Source: JBBAFM01 sp041655415 (lineage in GTDB: Bacteria > Bacillota > Clostridia > Peptostreptococcales > JAAYPU01). From it: a stretch of DNA of 28,992 nucleotides. The stretch lies in assembly GCA_964429195.1 (NCBI GenBank), contig CAYSBC010000022.1, positions 1 through 28,992 on the forward strand, read 5' to 3'. A program made the position numbers and the translations under genes. A model generated the notes under the pieces. The model ran no database searches. It was not told where the DNA came from and saw only the letters and a program-made list of their open reading frames with translations. Shown here piece after piece: positions 8,450 to 17,884 of the stretch (within the stretch, counting starts at the first letter, position 1; the number at the start of each line of letters is the position of its first letter).

Positions 8450-9757
8450 GTGATCTGGTCCAAAGAAGAAACAATGAACAGGGAACAAATTGAAGAAATG
8501 CAATTAAAAAGGTTAAAAGAAACTGTAAAAAGAGTTTATGAAAAGGTACCCCATTATAAGGAAAAATTTGATAAAATGGGTATAAGGCCGGAAGATATTC
8601 ACAATCTCTCGGATATAACCAAATTACCTTTTACAGTCAAGGATGACCTCAGAGCGAACTACCCCTTTGGTCTGTTTGCTGTAGATCAAAATGAAATTGT
8701 GAGGTTTCATGCTTCCTCCGGAACAACAGGGAAGCCTACGGTAGTAGCTTATACAAAAAAAGATATGGAAACATGGTCAGAATTGATAGCACGAGTAGTA
8801 ACCATGGCAGGAGTGACGGATAAGGATACGGCCCAAGTTGCCTTTGGTTATGGACTATTCACTGGAGCATTTGGATTGCATCAAGGCTTAGAAAGAGTAG
8901 GGGCCGGTGTTATTCCCATGTCTAGTGGCAACACTAAAAAGCAAATTATGATTATGAAGGACTTTAAAACAACGACATTAATCTGTACCCCATCTTATGC
9001 CCTTCATATGGCAGAGGTAGCACGAGAGGAAGGACTTGACCCAGCTAAAGACTTGTACTTAAAATGGGGCCTCTTTGGAGGAGAAGGTTCTTCAGAGTCC
9101 ATGAGGCAAGAACTTAATAGAGCTTGGGGTATTTTTGCAACAGAAAATTATGGTATGAGTGAGATAATTGGTCCGGGCGTAGCAGGAGAGTGTTCTGCGC
9201 TTACAGGAATGCATATCAATGAAGATCATTTTTATCCTGAAATTATTGACCCGGATACAGGAGAAGTTCTTCCGCCTGGGGAAAAAGGAGAACTGGTCAT
9301 TACAACCATTACAAAAGAAGCACTGCCCTTAATCAGGTACAGGACAAAAGATATAACAACATTAGATTATGAGAAATGTGATTGTGGCAGGACGAGTGTA
9401 AGAATGAGTAAGATACAAGGCAGAACAGATGATATGCTCATCCTTGGTGGCGTTAATGTATTCCCATCCCAAATAGAAAACGTTCTGTTACATGTAAAAG
9501 GAATAGGGCCGCATTATCAAATCAAAGTATTCAAAAAGGGTTATTTAGACAAAATAGAAATTGATGTGGAATTAATTGATTCAAATTTATTGGAATACTT
9601 CCCTCAATTAGAAGCGTTAAATAGAGAAATACAAAGCGAACTTCGAACCGTACTGGGGATAGATTCCAAAATTAATTTAGTAGAGCCTAGAAGTTTAGCT
9701 CGATTTGAAGGCAAGGCAACCCGAGTAATCGATATGAGAAAAAATGAAAAACTCTAA
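8450..9757 (+). CDS. paaK: Phenylacetate-CoA ligase (AMP-forming)
   Basis: Adenylate-forming enzyme of 435 residues that joins phenylacetate or related aryl acetates to CoA with ATP cleavage to AMP. The ATP loop ASSGTTGKPT is near residue 88, followed by the adenylation motifs GGEGSS, ENYGMSE and GELVITT, and the C-terminal flap around GRTDDMLILGGVNVFPSQIE. The start is GTG 8450, with AAAGGAG ending 7 nt upstream; the product begins MIWSKEETMNREQ, which is typical of the family. An ACT-domain gene follows after 23 nt, a pairing common in anaerobes and archaea. There the pair often accompanies indolepyruvate:ferredoxin oxidoreductase genes and may serve aromatic amino acid fermentation in the reverse, ATP-yielding direction or salvage of aryl acids. 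No such oxidoreductase is in this window. Confidence 0.92.
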   Translation: MIWSKEETMNREQIEEMQLKRLKETVKRVYEKVPHYKEKFDKMGIRPEDIHNLSDITKLPFTVKDDLRANYPFGLFAVDQNEIVRFHASSGTTGKPTVVAYTKKDMETWSELIARVVTMAGVTDKDTAQVAFGYGLFTGAFGLHQGLERVGAGVIPMSSGNTKKQIMIMKDFKTTTLICTPSYALHMAEVAREEGLDPAKDLYLKWGLFGGEGSSESMRQELNRAWGIFATENYGMSEIIGPGVAGECSALTGMHINEDHFYPEIIDPDTGEVLPPGEKGELVITTITKEALPLIRYRTKDITTLDYEKCDCGRTSVRMSKIQGRTDDMLILGGVNVFPSQIENVLLHVKGIGPHYQIKVFKKGYLDKIEIDVELIDSNLLEYFPQLEALNREIQSELRTVLGIDSKINLVEPRSLARFEGKATRVIDMRKNEKL

Positions 9758-9780
9758 AAATGATAAAAGGAGTGTTTAAA

Positions 9781-10215
9781 TTGATTATAAAGCAACTTTC
9801 CATATTTATTGAAAATAAGAAGGGCCATTTAGCTTTAGTTACCAATGTATTAAGAAAGGAAAATATTGATATTCGTGCAATTTCTGTTTTTGATACATCG
9901 GAGTTCGGCATATTAAGAATGGTCGTCAATAAACCGGAAGAGGCAGTAAATGCTTTAAAGGAAGCGGGATATACAGCTAAAGTCAGTAAGGTACTGGCTA
10001 TTCAACCTGAGGACAGACCCGGAAGTTTAAATGAAATTTTCAATATATTAGATGAAAATAATATTGATATTGAATACATCTATTCATTTGTCATGAGAAA
10101 AAGGGATATGCCTTTTATTATATTCAAGGTTAGGGATGAAGAAAGAGCCATTGACGTATTGAAAAAATATCATATTCAACTTGTAGCAGAAGAGGAGATA
10201 TACGAGGGAAATTAG
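9781..10215 (+). CDS. Tandem ACT-domain protein, partner of PaaK
   Basis: Small regulatory-type protein of 144 residues made of two ACT domains (about 1-70 and 71-144; motifs KGHLALVTNVLRKENIDIRA and RPGSLNEIFNILDENNIDIE). ACT domains bind amino acids at dimer interfaces. Stand-alone double-ACT proteins beside paaK probably sense aromatic amino acids, but their target is not established. The start is taken as TTG 9781, because GGAG lies 8 nt before it and MIIKQLSIFIENKKG is the usual N terminus; an ATG at 9760 would place the ribosome binding site inside the gene. Confidence 0.88.
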   Translation: MIIKQLSIFIENKKGHLALVTNVLRKENIDIRAISVFDTSEFGILRMVVNKPEEAVNALKEAGYTAKVSKVLAIQPEDRPGSLNEIFNILDENNIDIEYIYSFVMRKRDMPFIIFKVRDEERAIDVLKKYHIQLVAEEEIYEGN

Positions 10216-10225
10216 GAGTAGAAAG

Positions 10226-10897
10226 ATGAAGAAGGGGATATCCATCATTTTAGGCATCATTATGGCAGGTACTTTTCTTTTAGGTTCCTTAGTTTTTACT
10301 TGTCAATTCAAATACTTTTATGAAAGCAAGTTTGAAAGTCTTGGAGTCATCAACCAAATTGGCATCGAAGCGGATGCATCAGAAGTAGCTTATGTTATGG
10401 TGGAGTATTTAAGAGGAAATCTGGATGAATTCCAATTAACTGCCAAGGTGAATGGAGTAGAGCGTGAGCTTTTTAACCCAAAAGAACAAATGCATATGCA
10501 TGATATTGTTCAACTCATCAAAATAGGAAATACAATCACCCTCATAGGGGTTATTATGATTGTTACAATTTATGGGCTGTGTATACTAAGACGGGAGAGA
10601 GAAATCTTGAAGAAAGGGTATAAGACAGCCTTTTTTTCGTATATCTTTTTATTATTGGGATTATCTCTTGTAGCTCTTCTTGATTTTAATGAAGCCTTCA
10701 TCCTATTTCATAAAATCCTTTTTACAAATGACCTTTGGCTGTTGGATCCCAGCAAGGATATATTATTGATGCTGATGCCATTAGAATTTTTTATAGGTGG
10801 TCTTAAATTTGTACTCATTACCGCTACATTGGGCATACTGATTACTGGGGTGATAACTTGGCTTATTTTAAGAAAAATAAAGGTTTTAAAATTGTAA
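10226..10897 (+). CDS. TIGR01906/DUF1461 integral membrane protein
   Basis: Membrane protein of 223 residues with a hydrophobic N-terminal helix (about 5-27), an external or loop segment holding the family's YLRGNLDEF and HMHDIVQL motifs, then three more hydrophobic helices (about 92-115, 130-148, 190-215). The family is common in Firmicutes and has no known function. The ribosome binding site AGGAG ends 8 nt before the ATG. The gene overlaps the start of the next one by 40 nt, which suggests translational coupling of the two membrane-linked products. Confidence 0.8.
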   Translation: MKKGISIILGIIMAGTFLLGSLVFTCQFKYFYESKFESLGVINQIGIEADASEVAYVMVEYLRGNLDEFQLTAKVNGVERELFNPKEQMHMHDIVQLIKIGNTITLIGVIMIVTIYGLCILRREREILKKGYKTAFFSYIFLLLGLSLVALLDFNEAFILFHKILFTNDLWLLDPSKDILLMLMPLEFFIGGLKFVLITATLGILITGVITWLILRKIKVLKL

Positions 10898-11715
10898 CTC
10901 GCATCCTCTTTTTTCTCATTATTTTTGTTATCATTATTGCTGTAGTGCCACAGTTAAGAGTCATGACGGTTGTCAAGTTCAATAAGCAACTCCATGAATA
11001 CCATAGTGTGCAAAGAGAACAAGGAGTTCAAATTAACATTCCAACCGGCCGCATTACCCGTGAAAAGGATTGGTTTCCTATCATGAATGTTTTCCATGAC
11101 GAAAAGGGTTTCAGCAACAAAATTAAAAGAGATGTTGAATTAACGATTTTATACAATTATGGAGATTTTGATTCATTATTCGGAACGTCCCTCTACTATG
11201 ACAGTGATAGCCCTTATTATGGAGGCTATTACGGTGCTTATATTCTTAAAGATAACTCAAATCACAATTCCTTTTACGGTTTTGATGAAAAAGGAAATGT
11301 TATCCCGGAAGAATTTGCACAAATACCGGAATACGATCAGAAGTATTTGGCCTTAGCCTCTATTGGAAGTGATTGGCATAAGAGGGTCTTTAAAATTGAG
11401 GCGGGAGAAATTATGGAAGATGTAAACTATGCAGGGTATGAGAATTGGGTGCGGGTAGACAGCTCCATTTATACAAATGGCCCTGCACATAAGCGAAAGA
11501 AATTTCAATTAGGGTATTTGCAATATGGAAATCCCCTTTTGAACAAAGAGGAAGAAGAGGATTTTAAACCCGCAAACTTTCATGGTCGCATGTATATCAG
11601 GGCTTTTGAAAAAAGTCGGGTTACCATTTGCTTATATATCATGGCAATAGATGAAGGAGTATTAGAGGATTGTGATGAAAAATTTCTTGCTAAGACGATC
11701 ATCAAGGAAAAATAA
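10858..11715 (+). CDS. Unknown membrane-anchored protein
   Basis: I do not recognise this 285-residue protein. It has one strongly hydrophobic helix near the N terminus (about residues 14-31, RILFFLIIFVIIIAVVPQL), then a mostly soluble, presumably extracytoplasmic part that is rich in Tyr/Gly/Asp (YYDSDSPYYGGYYGAY near residue 115) and ends in a beta-rich region. It begins inside the DUF1461 gene. TTG 10858 is the only conventional start before the hydrophobic helix, with GGGGTGAT a few bases upstream; an ATT at 10891 is a less likely alternative. Codon use is like that of its neighbours, and the context suggests joint function with the DUF1461 protein. Confidence 0.7.
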   Translation: MAYFKKNKGFKIVTRILFFLIIFVIIIAVVPQLRVMTVVKFNKQLHEYHSVQREQGVQINIPTGRITREKDWFPIMNVFHDEKGFSNKIKRDVELTILYNYGDFDSLFGTSLYYDSDSPYYGGYYGAYILKDNSNHNSFYGFDEKGNVIPEEFAQIPEYDQKYLALASIGSDWHKRVFKIEAGEIMEDVNYAGYENWVRVDSSIYTNGPAHKRKKFQLGYLQYGNPLLNKEEEEDFKPANFHGRMYIRAFEKSRVTICLYIMAIDEGVLEDCDEKFLAKTIIKEK

Positions 11716-11757
11716 TAAAAGACATCATGAGGTTAAAGGATATAAAAAAGAGGTGCA

Positions 11758-12789
11758 ATGGAAGATATGAGAAAAAAGATTGTTATACTTTATACAGGGG
11801 GAACAATAGGCATGGTTCAAGGGAGTAAGGGATATGAGCCACGGCAAAACTATTTTAAACAATTACTGGATTCCATGCCGGAAGCCCAAGTGGAGAGCAT
11901 GCCGAAATATGAAATCAAGGAATATAATCCATTACTTGATTCTGCGAATATGAATTATGAACAATGGAATCAAATAGCGGAAGATATAGGGAGTCATTAT
12001 GATGATTATGATGGCTTTTTAATATTGCATGGTACAGATACAATGGCCTATACCGCATCCGCCCTATCTTTTATGCTAGAAGGGCTTTCTAAGCCGGTTA
12101 TTATGACGGGGTCACAGATTCCATTAAGCCAAATCAGAAATGATGGGCGTGAAAATTTGATTGTAGCTATGGAATTAGCTCAAAGCTCTATCATCAAGGA
12201 GGTTTGTATTTGTTTTGGAAGAAAGATACTGAGGGGTTGCCGCAGTGTGAAGGTGAGTTCCAATCTATTGGCTCCCTTTGATTCACCGAATTTCCCTTTG
12301 ATGGGGGAGGTAGGAATTCATATCACCATCCATGATTTTGCTTTACAGGATGCCTCCCGTGAAAAGGATAAGGATCTAAAAATTCGAAAAATAAAAAAGC
12401 AAATAATCCTTAGTGTGAAGATTTTTCCGGGAATAGAATCCTCTGCTTTGGAATGCATGTTGAATATGGAGGGATTAAGGGCCATTATTATTGAAGCTTA
12501 TGGCATCGGGAATATACATAATAAAAGTAAAGGACTAAAAGAAATACTTAAAAAAGCAACTGAAAAAGGCATTCTCATTATTGTCACCACACAATGTTTA
12601 CAGGGGTATGTAGATATTGGTCTTTATGAAGCAGGTCAATTATTAGTAGAAGCAGGAGCTATAAGTGCCTATGATATGACTTTTGAAGCCATCATCACCA
12701 AGCTCTACTATCTTTTCAGTATTTCAGAGGATATGGATGAGATAAAAAGGTTCATGCAAAAAAATATGCGCGGAGAGATAACTATATAG
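11758..12789 (+). CDS. ansA: Type I L-asparaginase (cytosolic)
   Basis: Hydrolyses asparagine to aspartate and ammonia. 343 residues with no signal peptide, so it is the low-affinity cytosolic AnsA type. The nucleophile threonine is T13 in YTGGTIGM, and the second catalytic threonine lies in HGTDTMAYTASAL (T93-D94). A third conserved block, PVIMTGSQIPL followed by NDGREN, supplies the remaining active-site residues. AGAGGTG directly precedes the ATG at 11758. Together with the neighbouring aminotransferase and PaaK/ACT genes it fits an amino-acid-using lifestyle. The released ammonia could supply the ammonia-dependent NAD synthetase inferred below, although that link is speculative. Confidence 0.94.
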   Translation: MEDMRKKIVILYTGGTIGMVQGSKGYEPRQNYFKQLLDSMPEAQVESMPKYEIKEYNPLLDSANMNYEQWNQIAEDIGSHYDDYDGFLILHGTDTMAYTASALSFMLEGLSKPVIMTGSQIPLSQIRNDGRENLIVAMELAQSSIIKEVCICFGRKILRGCRSVKVSSNLLAPFDSPNFPLMGEVGIHITIHDFALQDASREKDKDLKIRKIKKQIILSVKIFPGIESSALECMLNMEGLRAIIIEAYGIGNIHNKSKGLKEILKKATEKGILIIVTTQCLQGYVDIGLYEAGQLLVEAGAISAYDMTFEAIITKLYYLFSISEDMDEIKRFMQKNMRGEITI

Positions 12790-12827
12790 TATAATAGCAA
12801 TAAGAAATTTCAGAGTGGAGGAAGTCA

Positions 12828-13886
12828 ATGAGCAGGTTTTTTTCTAAGATTATTACAGACATAGATCCTTATGTACCCGGTGAGCAGCCTAAGGATAAAA
12901 AATATATAAAATTAAACACCAATGAAAATCCTTATCCACCGACAGACAATATTTACAGGGCTATCGAAGAAGCAAAAAGAGACATTAGACTCTATCCTGA
13001 TCCGGAAAATCAGAATTTAAAAAATGAGATTGCAGGATACTACCAGATTGAAGAAAATCAGGTTTTTGTCGGGAATGGGTCAGACGAGGTGCTAGCCTTT
13101 TGTTTTTTAGCCTTCTTTTCCGAGAAGAAAATAGCATTTGCGGATATAACCTATAGCTTTTATCCGGTATATGCAAAACTATTGAATGTAGAATACGAGA
13201 GTATACCTTTATGTGATGATTTTACATTGGATTTAAAAAGATACAGGGAAAGTGATCTTCCACTTATTATAGTGAATCCTAACGCTCCTACAGGGGCTTA
13301 TGTTGAGATTCCAGAAATAGAAAGGCTATTAAGGGAGAAAAGAGATAGGCTGATGATAGTCGATGAAGCTTATATAGATTTTGGAGGGGAAACTTGTATT
13401 CCATTAATAAAAAATTATGATAATCTATTAATTGTTCAAACCATGTCTAAGTCAAGATCATTAGCCGGGCTACGGGTGGGCTTTGCCATGGGTAATAAAG
13501 AGCTGATTGATGGATTAAATAAGGTTAAAAACTCCTTTAATTCTTACACCGTTGATCGAATTGCTGAGAAAGTAGCAATAGAGGCCATGAAGGATGAGGA
13601 CTATTTTAACGAGATAACAAAAAAAATAATGGATACTCGAGAAAGAACAATTGAAGCATTAGAAAATCTAAAATTTTCTGTTATCCCATCCAAGGCAAAC
13701 TTTGTGTTTGCACGACATCCCTTAAGAGATGCGGAGGAATTATTCCATGCATTAAAAGAAAGAGGGATTCTGGTTCGATACTTTAAGAGACCAAGAATTG
13801 ATCAGTACCTTAGAATCAGTATTGGGACAGATGAGGAAATGGCTATCTTTATTGAAAGACTGACTACAATTTTAAAAGAAGAATGA
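12828..13886 (+). CDS. hisC: Histidinol-phosphate aminotransferase
   Basis: PLP-dependent class I/II aminotransferase of 352 residues. The N terminus has the HisC-type IKLNTNENPYPP block; NPNAPTGAY, VDEAYIDFGG and TMSKSRSLAGLRVGF follow, with the PLP lysine at K208, and a conserved arginine region YLRISIGT at the C terminus. The expected reaction is imidazole-acetol phosphate plus glutamate to histidinol phosphate. No other his genes are nearby. Such orphan HisC proteins often also transaminate phenylalanine or tyrosine, which would suit the paaK/ACT neighbourhood (inference). GTGGAGG precedes the ATG by 8 nt. Confidence 0.92.
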   Translation: MSRFFSKIITDIDPYVPGEQPKDKKYIKLNTNENPYPPTDNIYRAIEEAKRDIRLYPDPENQNLKNEIAGYYQIEENQVFVGNGSDEVLAFCFLAFFSEKKIAFADITYSFYPVYAKLLNVEYESIPLCDDFTLDLKRYRESDLPLIIVNPNAPTGAYVEIPEIERLLREKRDRLMIVDEAYIDFGGETCIPLIKNYDNLLIVQTMSKSRSLAGLRVGFAMGNKELIDGLNKVKNSFNSYTVDRIAEKVAIEAMKDEDYFNEITKKIMDTRERTIEALENLKFSVIPSKANFVFARHPLRDAEELFHALKERGILVRYFKRPRIDQYLRISIGTDEEMAIFIERLTTILKEE

Positions 13887-13898
13887 TGGTGTTTAAGA

Positions 13899-15740
13899 AT
13901 GATGAAAGAACAACTGAAAAATCTCCCGGATAAGCCCGGAGTGTACCTGATGAAGGATGAATACGGGGAAATTATTTACATAGGAAAAGCACTTTCATTA
14001 AAAAATAGAGTGAGGCAATATTTTCAATCCTTGAGTGGGCAAGCCCCAAAAGTTAAGGCTATGGTTTCCAACATAGCTGATTTTGAGTATATCATTACGG
14101 ATTCCGAGATTGAAGCCTTAATACTGGAGAGTAATTTGATTAAGAAAAATCAACCTAAGTATAACATATTACTCAGAGATGATAAAACATTTCCATATAT
14201 TAAGGTGACTGTTAATGAAAAATTTCCAAGGGTTTTAAAAACGCGTCAAGTCTTAAAGGATGGGGCAAAATATTTTGGGCCTTATACCAATGCTGGAGCG
14301 GTAAACCGAACAATCGATATTATTAATAGAATCTATCCACTTAAAAAGTGCAGTAGAATGCGATTCAATCTGAATCATAAGCTATGCCTGAATTATCATA
14401 TAGGGCATTGTTTGGGTATGTGTATTTATCCCATGGATGAGGAAGAGTATGGTCGGATGATAGAAAAGATTATAGAGCTCTTACAAGGAGAAAAGAAGAA
14501 GGTCATAGACTATTTAACTGAAAAGATGGAAGAGGCAGCTGAAAATATGAACTTTGAAATAGCCGCAGAATATCGGGATTACATCATGGATATCGAAGCT
14601 TTAATGGAAAAGCAAAAAATTGTATTGTCCACAGATACAGATATGGATGTCATCGCTATGGCAAAGGGTCAAGATATTTATCATGCAATGGTCTTTTTTG
14701 TTAGGCAGGGGAAACTATTGGGGAGAGAAAGCTATACCTTAAAGGCGGATGAATCCAATGAAATTTCTATAATATTATCTGAATTTATTAAACAATTTTA
14801 CACTGAGAATGCTTATATTCCAAAGGAAATAGCCATAAAGGAAGCTATTGAAGAGGGTGAGATGATAGAAAAGATGTTGACTATGAAAAAGGGGAGTAAG
14901 GTGAGGATATTCACACCCCATCGCGGAGAGAAAAAAGCTCTTCTCGATATGGTCATCAAAAATGTCATTGAGATATCGGAATCTATGGAACAAAAATATC
15001 GCAAGGAAAGAGAAACCATCAAGGAGGTTTTACTTTATTTAAAGGATGAACTTGAATTGGATACAGTGCCTTTAAGGATAGAGGCCTATGACATTTCGAA
15101 TACTGCTGGAACAAATTCTGTAGCCTCCATGGTAGTTTTTGAAGAGGGCAAAGCCAAACCTAATCACTATAGGCGTTTTAAGATAAAAACCATTGAAGGG
15201 CCCAATGATTATGGAAGTCTACAAGAAGTCATATACAGACGATTTAAGAGAGTAAAAGATAAAAGAGTGGAAGAAGATACTAGCTTTGGTACAATTCCCA
15301 ATCTGTTACTGATAGATGGCGGTGAAAAACAGGTAAAAGCAGTTGAAGATGTTCTAGAAGCACTTAAAATTGATATTCCCGTAGCCGGGCTGGTCAAGAA
15401 TGAAAAACATAGAACAAGGGGTCTCATTTATAAGCAGCAGGAAATAGATATCGATCCTAATAGAAATATAAAGGTTTTTCTTTCAAAGGTACAGGATGAA
15501 GTCCATAGGTTTGCTTTGTCTTATCATAAGAGTTTGCGGGAAAAAGATCTTTATTCATCTGAATTAGACCAAATTAAAGGGGTAGGCAAGAAAAGAAAGG
15601 CTGAGCTCTTTAAATATTTTCAATCGATAGAGAGTATGAAAAAAGCTCCTCTGGAGGAGTTACTCAAGGTTCCTGGTATGGATATTAAAACAGCTGAGGA
15701 GATTGTCAATTATTTTAGTGGGGAAAGGAAATTAAAATAA
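13899..15740 (+). CDS. uvrC: Excinuclease ABC subunit C
   Basis: Dual-incision nuclease of nucleotide excision repair, 613 residues and full length. The order is GIY-YIG nuclease domain (about 12-92: GVYLMKDEYGEIIYIGKA), a cysteine region with CSRMRFNLNHKLCLNYHIGHCLGMC, a UVR motif near 205-235 that contacts UvrB, the RNase H-like 5' nuclease (EAYDISNTAGTNSVASMV; LLIDGGEKQ) and tandem helix-hairpin-helix motifs at the C terminus (IKGVGKKRKAEL, VPGMDIKTAEE). It begins 12 nt after hisC with two consecutive ATG codons (13899 and 13902) and only a weak ribosome binding site, so translation may be coupled to hisC. uvrA and uvrB are not in the window. Confidence 0.97.
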   Translation: MMKEQLKNLPDKPGVYLMKDEYGEIIYIGKALSLKNRVRQYFQSLSGQAPKVKAMVSNIADFEYIITDSEIEALILESNLIKKNQPKYNILLRDDKTFPYIKVTVNEKFPRVLKTRQVLKDGAKYFGPYTNAGAVNRTIDIINRIYPLKKCSRMRFNLNHKLCLNYHIGHCLGMCIYPMDEEEYGRMIEKIIELLQGEKKKVIDYLTEKMEEAAENMNFEIAAEYRDYIMDIEALMEKQKIVLSTDTDMDVIAMAKGQDIYHAMVFFVRQGKLLGRESYTLKADESNEISIILSEFIKQFYTENAYIPKEIAIKEAIEEGEMIEKMLTMKKGSKVRIFTPHRGEKKALLDMVIKNVIEISESMEQKYRKERETIKEVLLYLKDELELDTVPLRIEAYDISNTAGTNSVASMVVFEEGKAKPNHYRRFKIKTIEGPNDYGSLQEVIYRRFKRVKDKRVEEDTSFGTIPNLLLIDGGEKQVKAVEDVLEALKIDIPVAGLVKNEKHRTRGLIYKQQEIDIDPNRNIKVFLSKVQDEVHRFALSYHKSLREKDLYSSELDQIKGVGKKRKAELFKYFQSIESMKKAPLEELLKVPGMDIKTAEEIVNYFSGERKLK

Positions 15741-15767
15741 AAATGCCCATTGAGAGCATTTATTTTT
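15741..15767. terminator. Small shared terminator between uvrC and cdaR
   Basis: AAATGC (15741-15746) pairs with GCATTT (15756-15761), followed by ATTTTT. It lies exactly between the convergent uvrC and cdaR genes and overlaps the cdaR stop codon. The stem is short, so the assignment is tentative. Confidence 0.4.
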
Positions 15768-17022
15768 CTGCAATGGAAATATCCATAAATAAAGGCTGTG
15801 AGATTAATGATTTATACTTATTAATCGGTTCTATCGATATTGGAAGATTATAAGAACCATCCTCTAAATCCGTGACATCCATCATCACGTTGATATCCTC
15901 TTTAGAAAGAGAATTAATGACGCTTTCGATATCAGACACAATCATGTCAAAATTTCCTGCATTTAAAAATTCAACTTTCTTATTCTCGTTTAAACCCTTA
16001 ATTTTTATCTCGCTCACTTCATAGTTCAATGTTTTACCGATAATTTTTTCTATATAAAGCTTTACAATTGGGATGCTGGAGGTTTTTATGGTCACATTTT
16101 CAGGAACAGGAATATTCAATGGAATGGTTTGACTAAATGAAAGACCATTTAAAGAAATCGTATCTGCTTTGAGGTTATCAATTTGGTCAAGAACCACGGC
16201 CTCACCTATAATTTGTGCCGTAGCCGGAATAGTTTCCATAGACACTAACTCATAACCACTGGTAATAGGTCCCAATGTAGAAGTAATGATAGGCACAGTC
16301 TTAATACTTAAAACAGGAATAGCTATTTCAATGTCCTTTTTATCGATTGTAATATGAGGTACCTTTTCTCTATTTTTATCCAGGAGCTCTATGGGTACAA
16401 TTTGAGTAATATCACTGGAAGCATTATTTAAATTGATGGTGGCAACTACCTTATCGACGGAGTCCACATAAGTTTTTGGACCAGAAATGATTACTTCAGA
16501 TTCGGAAATAATAGGGGTTCTGTCAATAAAGCCTCGGGCTGTGGAACCAATGTACTCCACCTCTATTGATTTTGTTTTTTGAATGATTTGATCAATATTG
16601 ATCTTGATTTTTGATGGGTTGACCTCTTGCAAATCGATGGTGCTCGGTAGAATGACTTCAACAGTGACATTGTTTTCTCCTTTAGAAAAACCTCTTAAAT
16701 CAGCAATTGCACGGATCTGTTCAGTTTTTAAATCCGATAAGTCGCTCATCCGTCCCCTCAATTTAAGATTAACAAAAAACTCATTTTCATTGATAAGTAC
16801 AAGTCCAGATTCTTTTAGTTGTTCGGTATTAAGAAGTTGAACCGGAATATTTCTAAAATTTTGCGTATTTTCAGGGTTTACCCCACCAATAACATACATC
16901 CATAAGACTAATGCAATAACGACAGAGAGCACCTTTGTCATAAAAGAGCCCTTGCTGGGATCGTTCGGTGTATTTGGATTTGAAAACAGTACTTTTATAA
17001 TTTTGCTTATTATAGGTTTCAT
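15760..17022 (-). CDS. cdaR: CdaA regulatory protein, YbbR-domain
   Basis: Membrane-anchored regulator of the diadenylate cyclase CdaA, 420 residues. One N-terminal membrane helix (about 28-48, VLSVVIALVLWMYVIGG) is followed by roughly four YbbR repeats outside the membrane (each about 80 residues; first near FRNIPVQLLN, last near LNYEVSEIKI). The start is ATG 17022, which overlaps the cdaA stop as ATGA and has GGAG 9 nt upstream; an in-frame ATG at 17037 lacks a ribosome binding site. The overlap indicates translational coupling with cdaA. Confidence 0.93.
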   Translation of the reverse strand: MKPIISKIIKVLFSNPNTPNDPSKGSFMTKVLSVVIALVLWMYVIGGVNPENTQNFRNIPVQLLNTEQLKESGLVLINENEFFVNLKLRGRMSDLSDLKTEQIRAIADLRGFSKGENNVTVEVILPSTIDLQEVNPSKIKINIDQIIQKTKSIEVEYIGSTARGFIDRTPIISESEVIISGPKTYVDSVDKVVATINLNNASSDITQIVPIELLDKNREKVPHITIDKKDIEIAIPVLSIKTVPIITSTLGPITSGYELVSMETIPATAQIIGEAVVLDQIDNLKADTISLNGLSFSQTIPLNIPVPENVTIKTSSIPIVKLYIEKIIGKTLNYEVSEIKIKGLNENKKVEFLNAGNFDMIVSDIESVINSLSKEDINVMMDVTDLEDGSYNLPISIEPINKYKSLISQPLFMDISIAEK

Positions 17023-17846
17023 CTTTTTGGACTCCATATTTTTTTAACAAATGGTAGTAAAGGATGCTTCTTATCATTCAAATAAAGGTTGTTTAAGATT
17101 CTTTCAACAGATTGTATATCTAAAAATCTGGAAAGCTTTCCATCAATAGCAATAGAAATAGCACCTGTTTCTTCAGAAACAATTAAAGAAACAGCATCGG
17201 ATCTTTCGGTTATCCCAATACCTGCACGATGACGTGTACCTAATTCTTTGCTTAAACTTTTATTTTCAGAAAGTGGCAATACACATCCTGCGGCAAATAT
17301 ACTTTCACCTCTAATAATAACAGCACCGTCATGGAGAGGGGCATTTGTATTGAAGATATTGATTAATAATTGCTCGGAGACATCTGCATTGAGTATAGTG
17401 CCTGTTTCAGTAAAATCACTGATAGAGGTTTCTCTTTCAAGAATGATTAAGGCCCCGATATTATTTTTGCTCAGATAAGATAAGGCTGAAACAAGATTAC
17501 TAATTAAATCTTTCACAAGTTCTTGTCTAATTTCTAAAAATGAGCGGGTCCAAAACTTACCACGACCTAAATATTCAAGAGCTCTTCTCAATTCAGGCTG
17601 AAATACAATAATAATGGCAATAGAGCCAAGAGTCATTGTATTTCTTAGTAACCAATAAATAGTATTCAAACGCAACAATTCGCTTAAGTTGGTAACAATA
17701 AGCAGCAAAATAAGTCCCTTAACGAGTTGTGATGCTCTGGTTTCCCGAATAAAATGAAGCACCTTATAAACGACCAATGCTACAATAATGATATCTATAA
17801 CATCCATTACTCTTATTTGAGAAAATATATTAAGTACATTAGGCAT
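17019..17846 (-). CDS. cdaA: Diadenylate cyclase CdaA (DisA_N family)
   Basis: Makes cyclic di-AMP from two ATP; the messenger controls potassium and osmolyte balance and wall homeostasis. The product has 275 residues: three N-terminal membrane helices (within about 10-80), a short linker and the cytosolic DAC domain, with catalytic DGA at 173-175 and RHR at 205-207 (GTRHRAGIG). The start is ATG 17846, because AAAGGGAG lies 6 nt upstream; an earlier in-frame ATT codon at 17873 lies before that site. The gene is transcribed with cdaR from a strong predicted promoter at 17885-17913. Confidence 0.96.
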   Translation of the reverse strand: MPNVLNIFSQIRVMDVIDIIIVALVVYKVLHFIRETRASQLVKGLILLLIVTNLSELLRLNTIYWLLRNTMTLGSIAIIIVFQPELRRALEYLGRGKFWTRSFLEIRQELVKDLISNLVSALSYLSKNNIGALIILERETSISDFTETGTILNADVSEQLLINIFNTNAPLHDGAVIIRGESIFAAGCVLPLSENKSLSKELGTRHRAGIGITERSDAVSLIVSEETGAISIAIDGKLSRFLDIQSVERILNNLYLNDKKHPLLPFVKKIWSPKR

Positions 17847-17884
17847 AAGATACTCCCTTTCAATTGAAATCAACTCACATCTTT

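Noticed and set aside
12828..13886. Part of a histidine biosynthesis operon
   Set aside because: No other his gene is adjacent; the neighbours are asparaginase and uvrC.
17020..17037. ATG at 17037 as the cdaR start
   Set aside because: It has no ribosome binding site, whereas ATG 17022 has GGAG at good spacing and the ATGA overlap with the cdaA stop.
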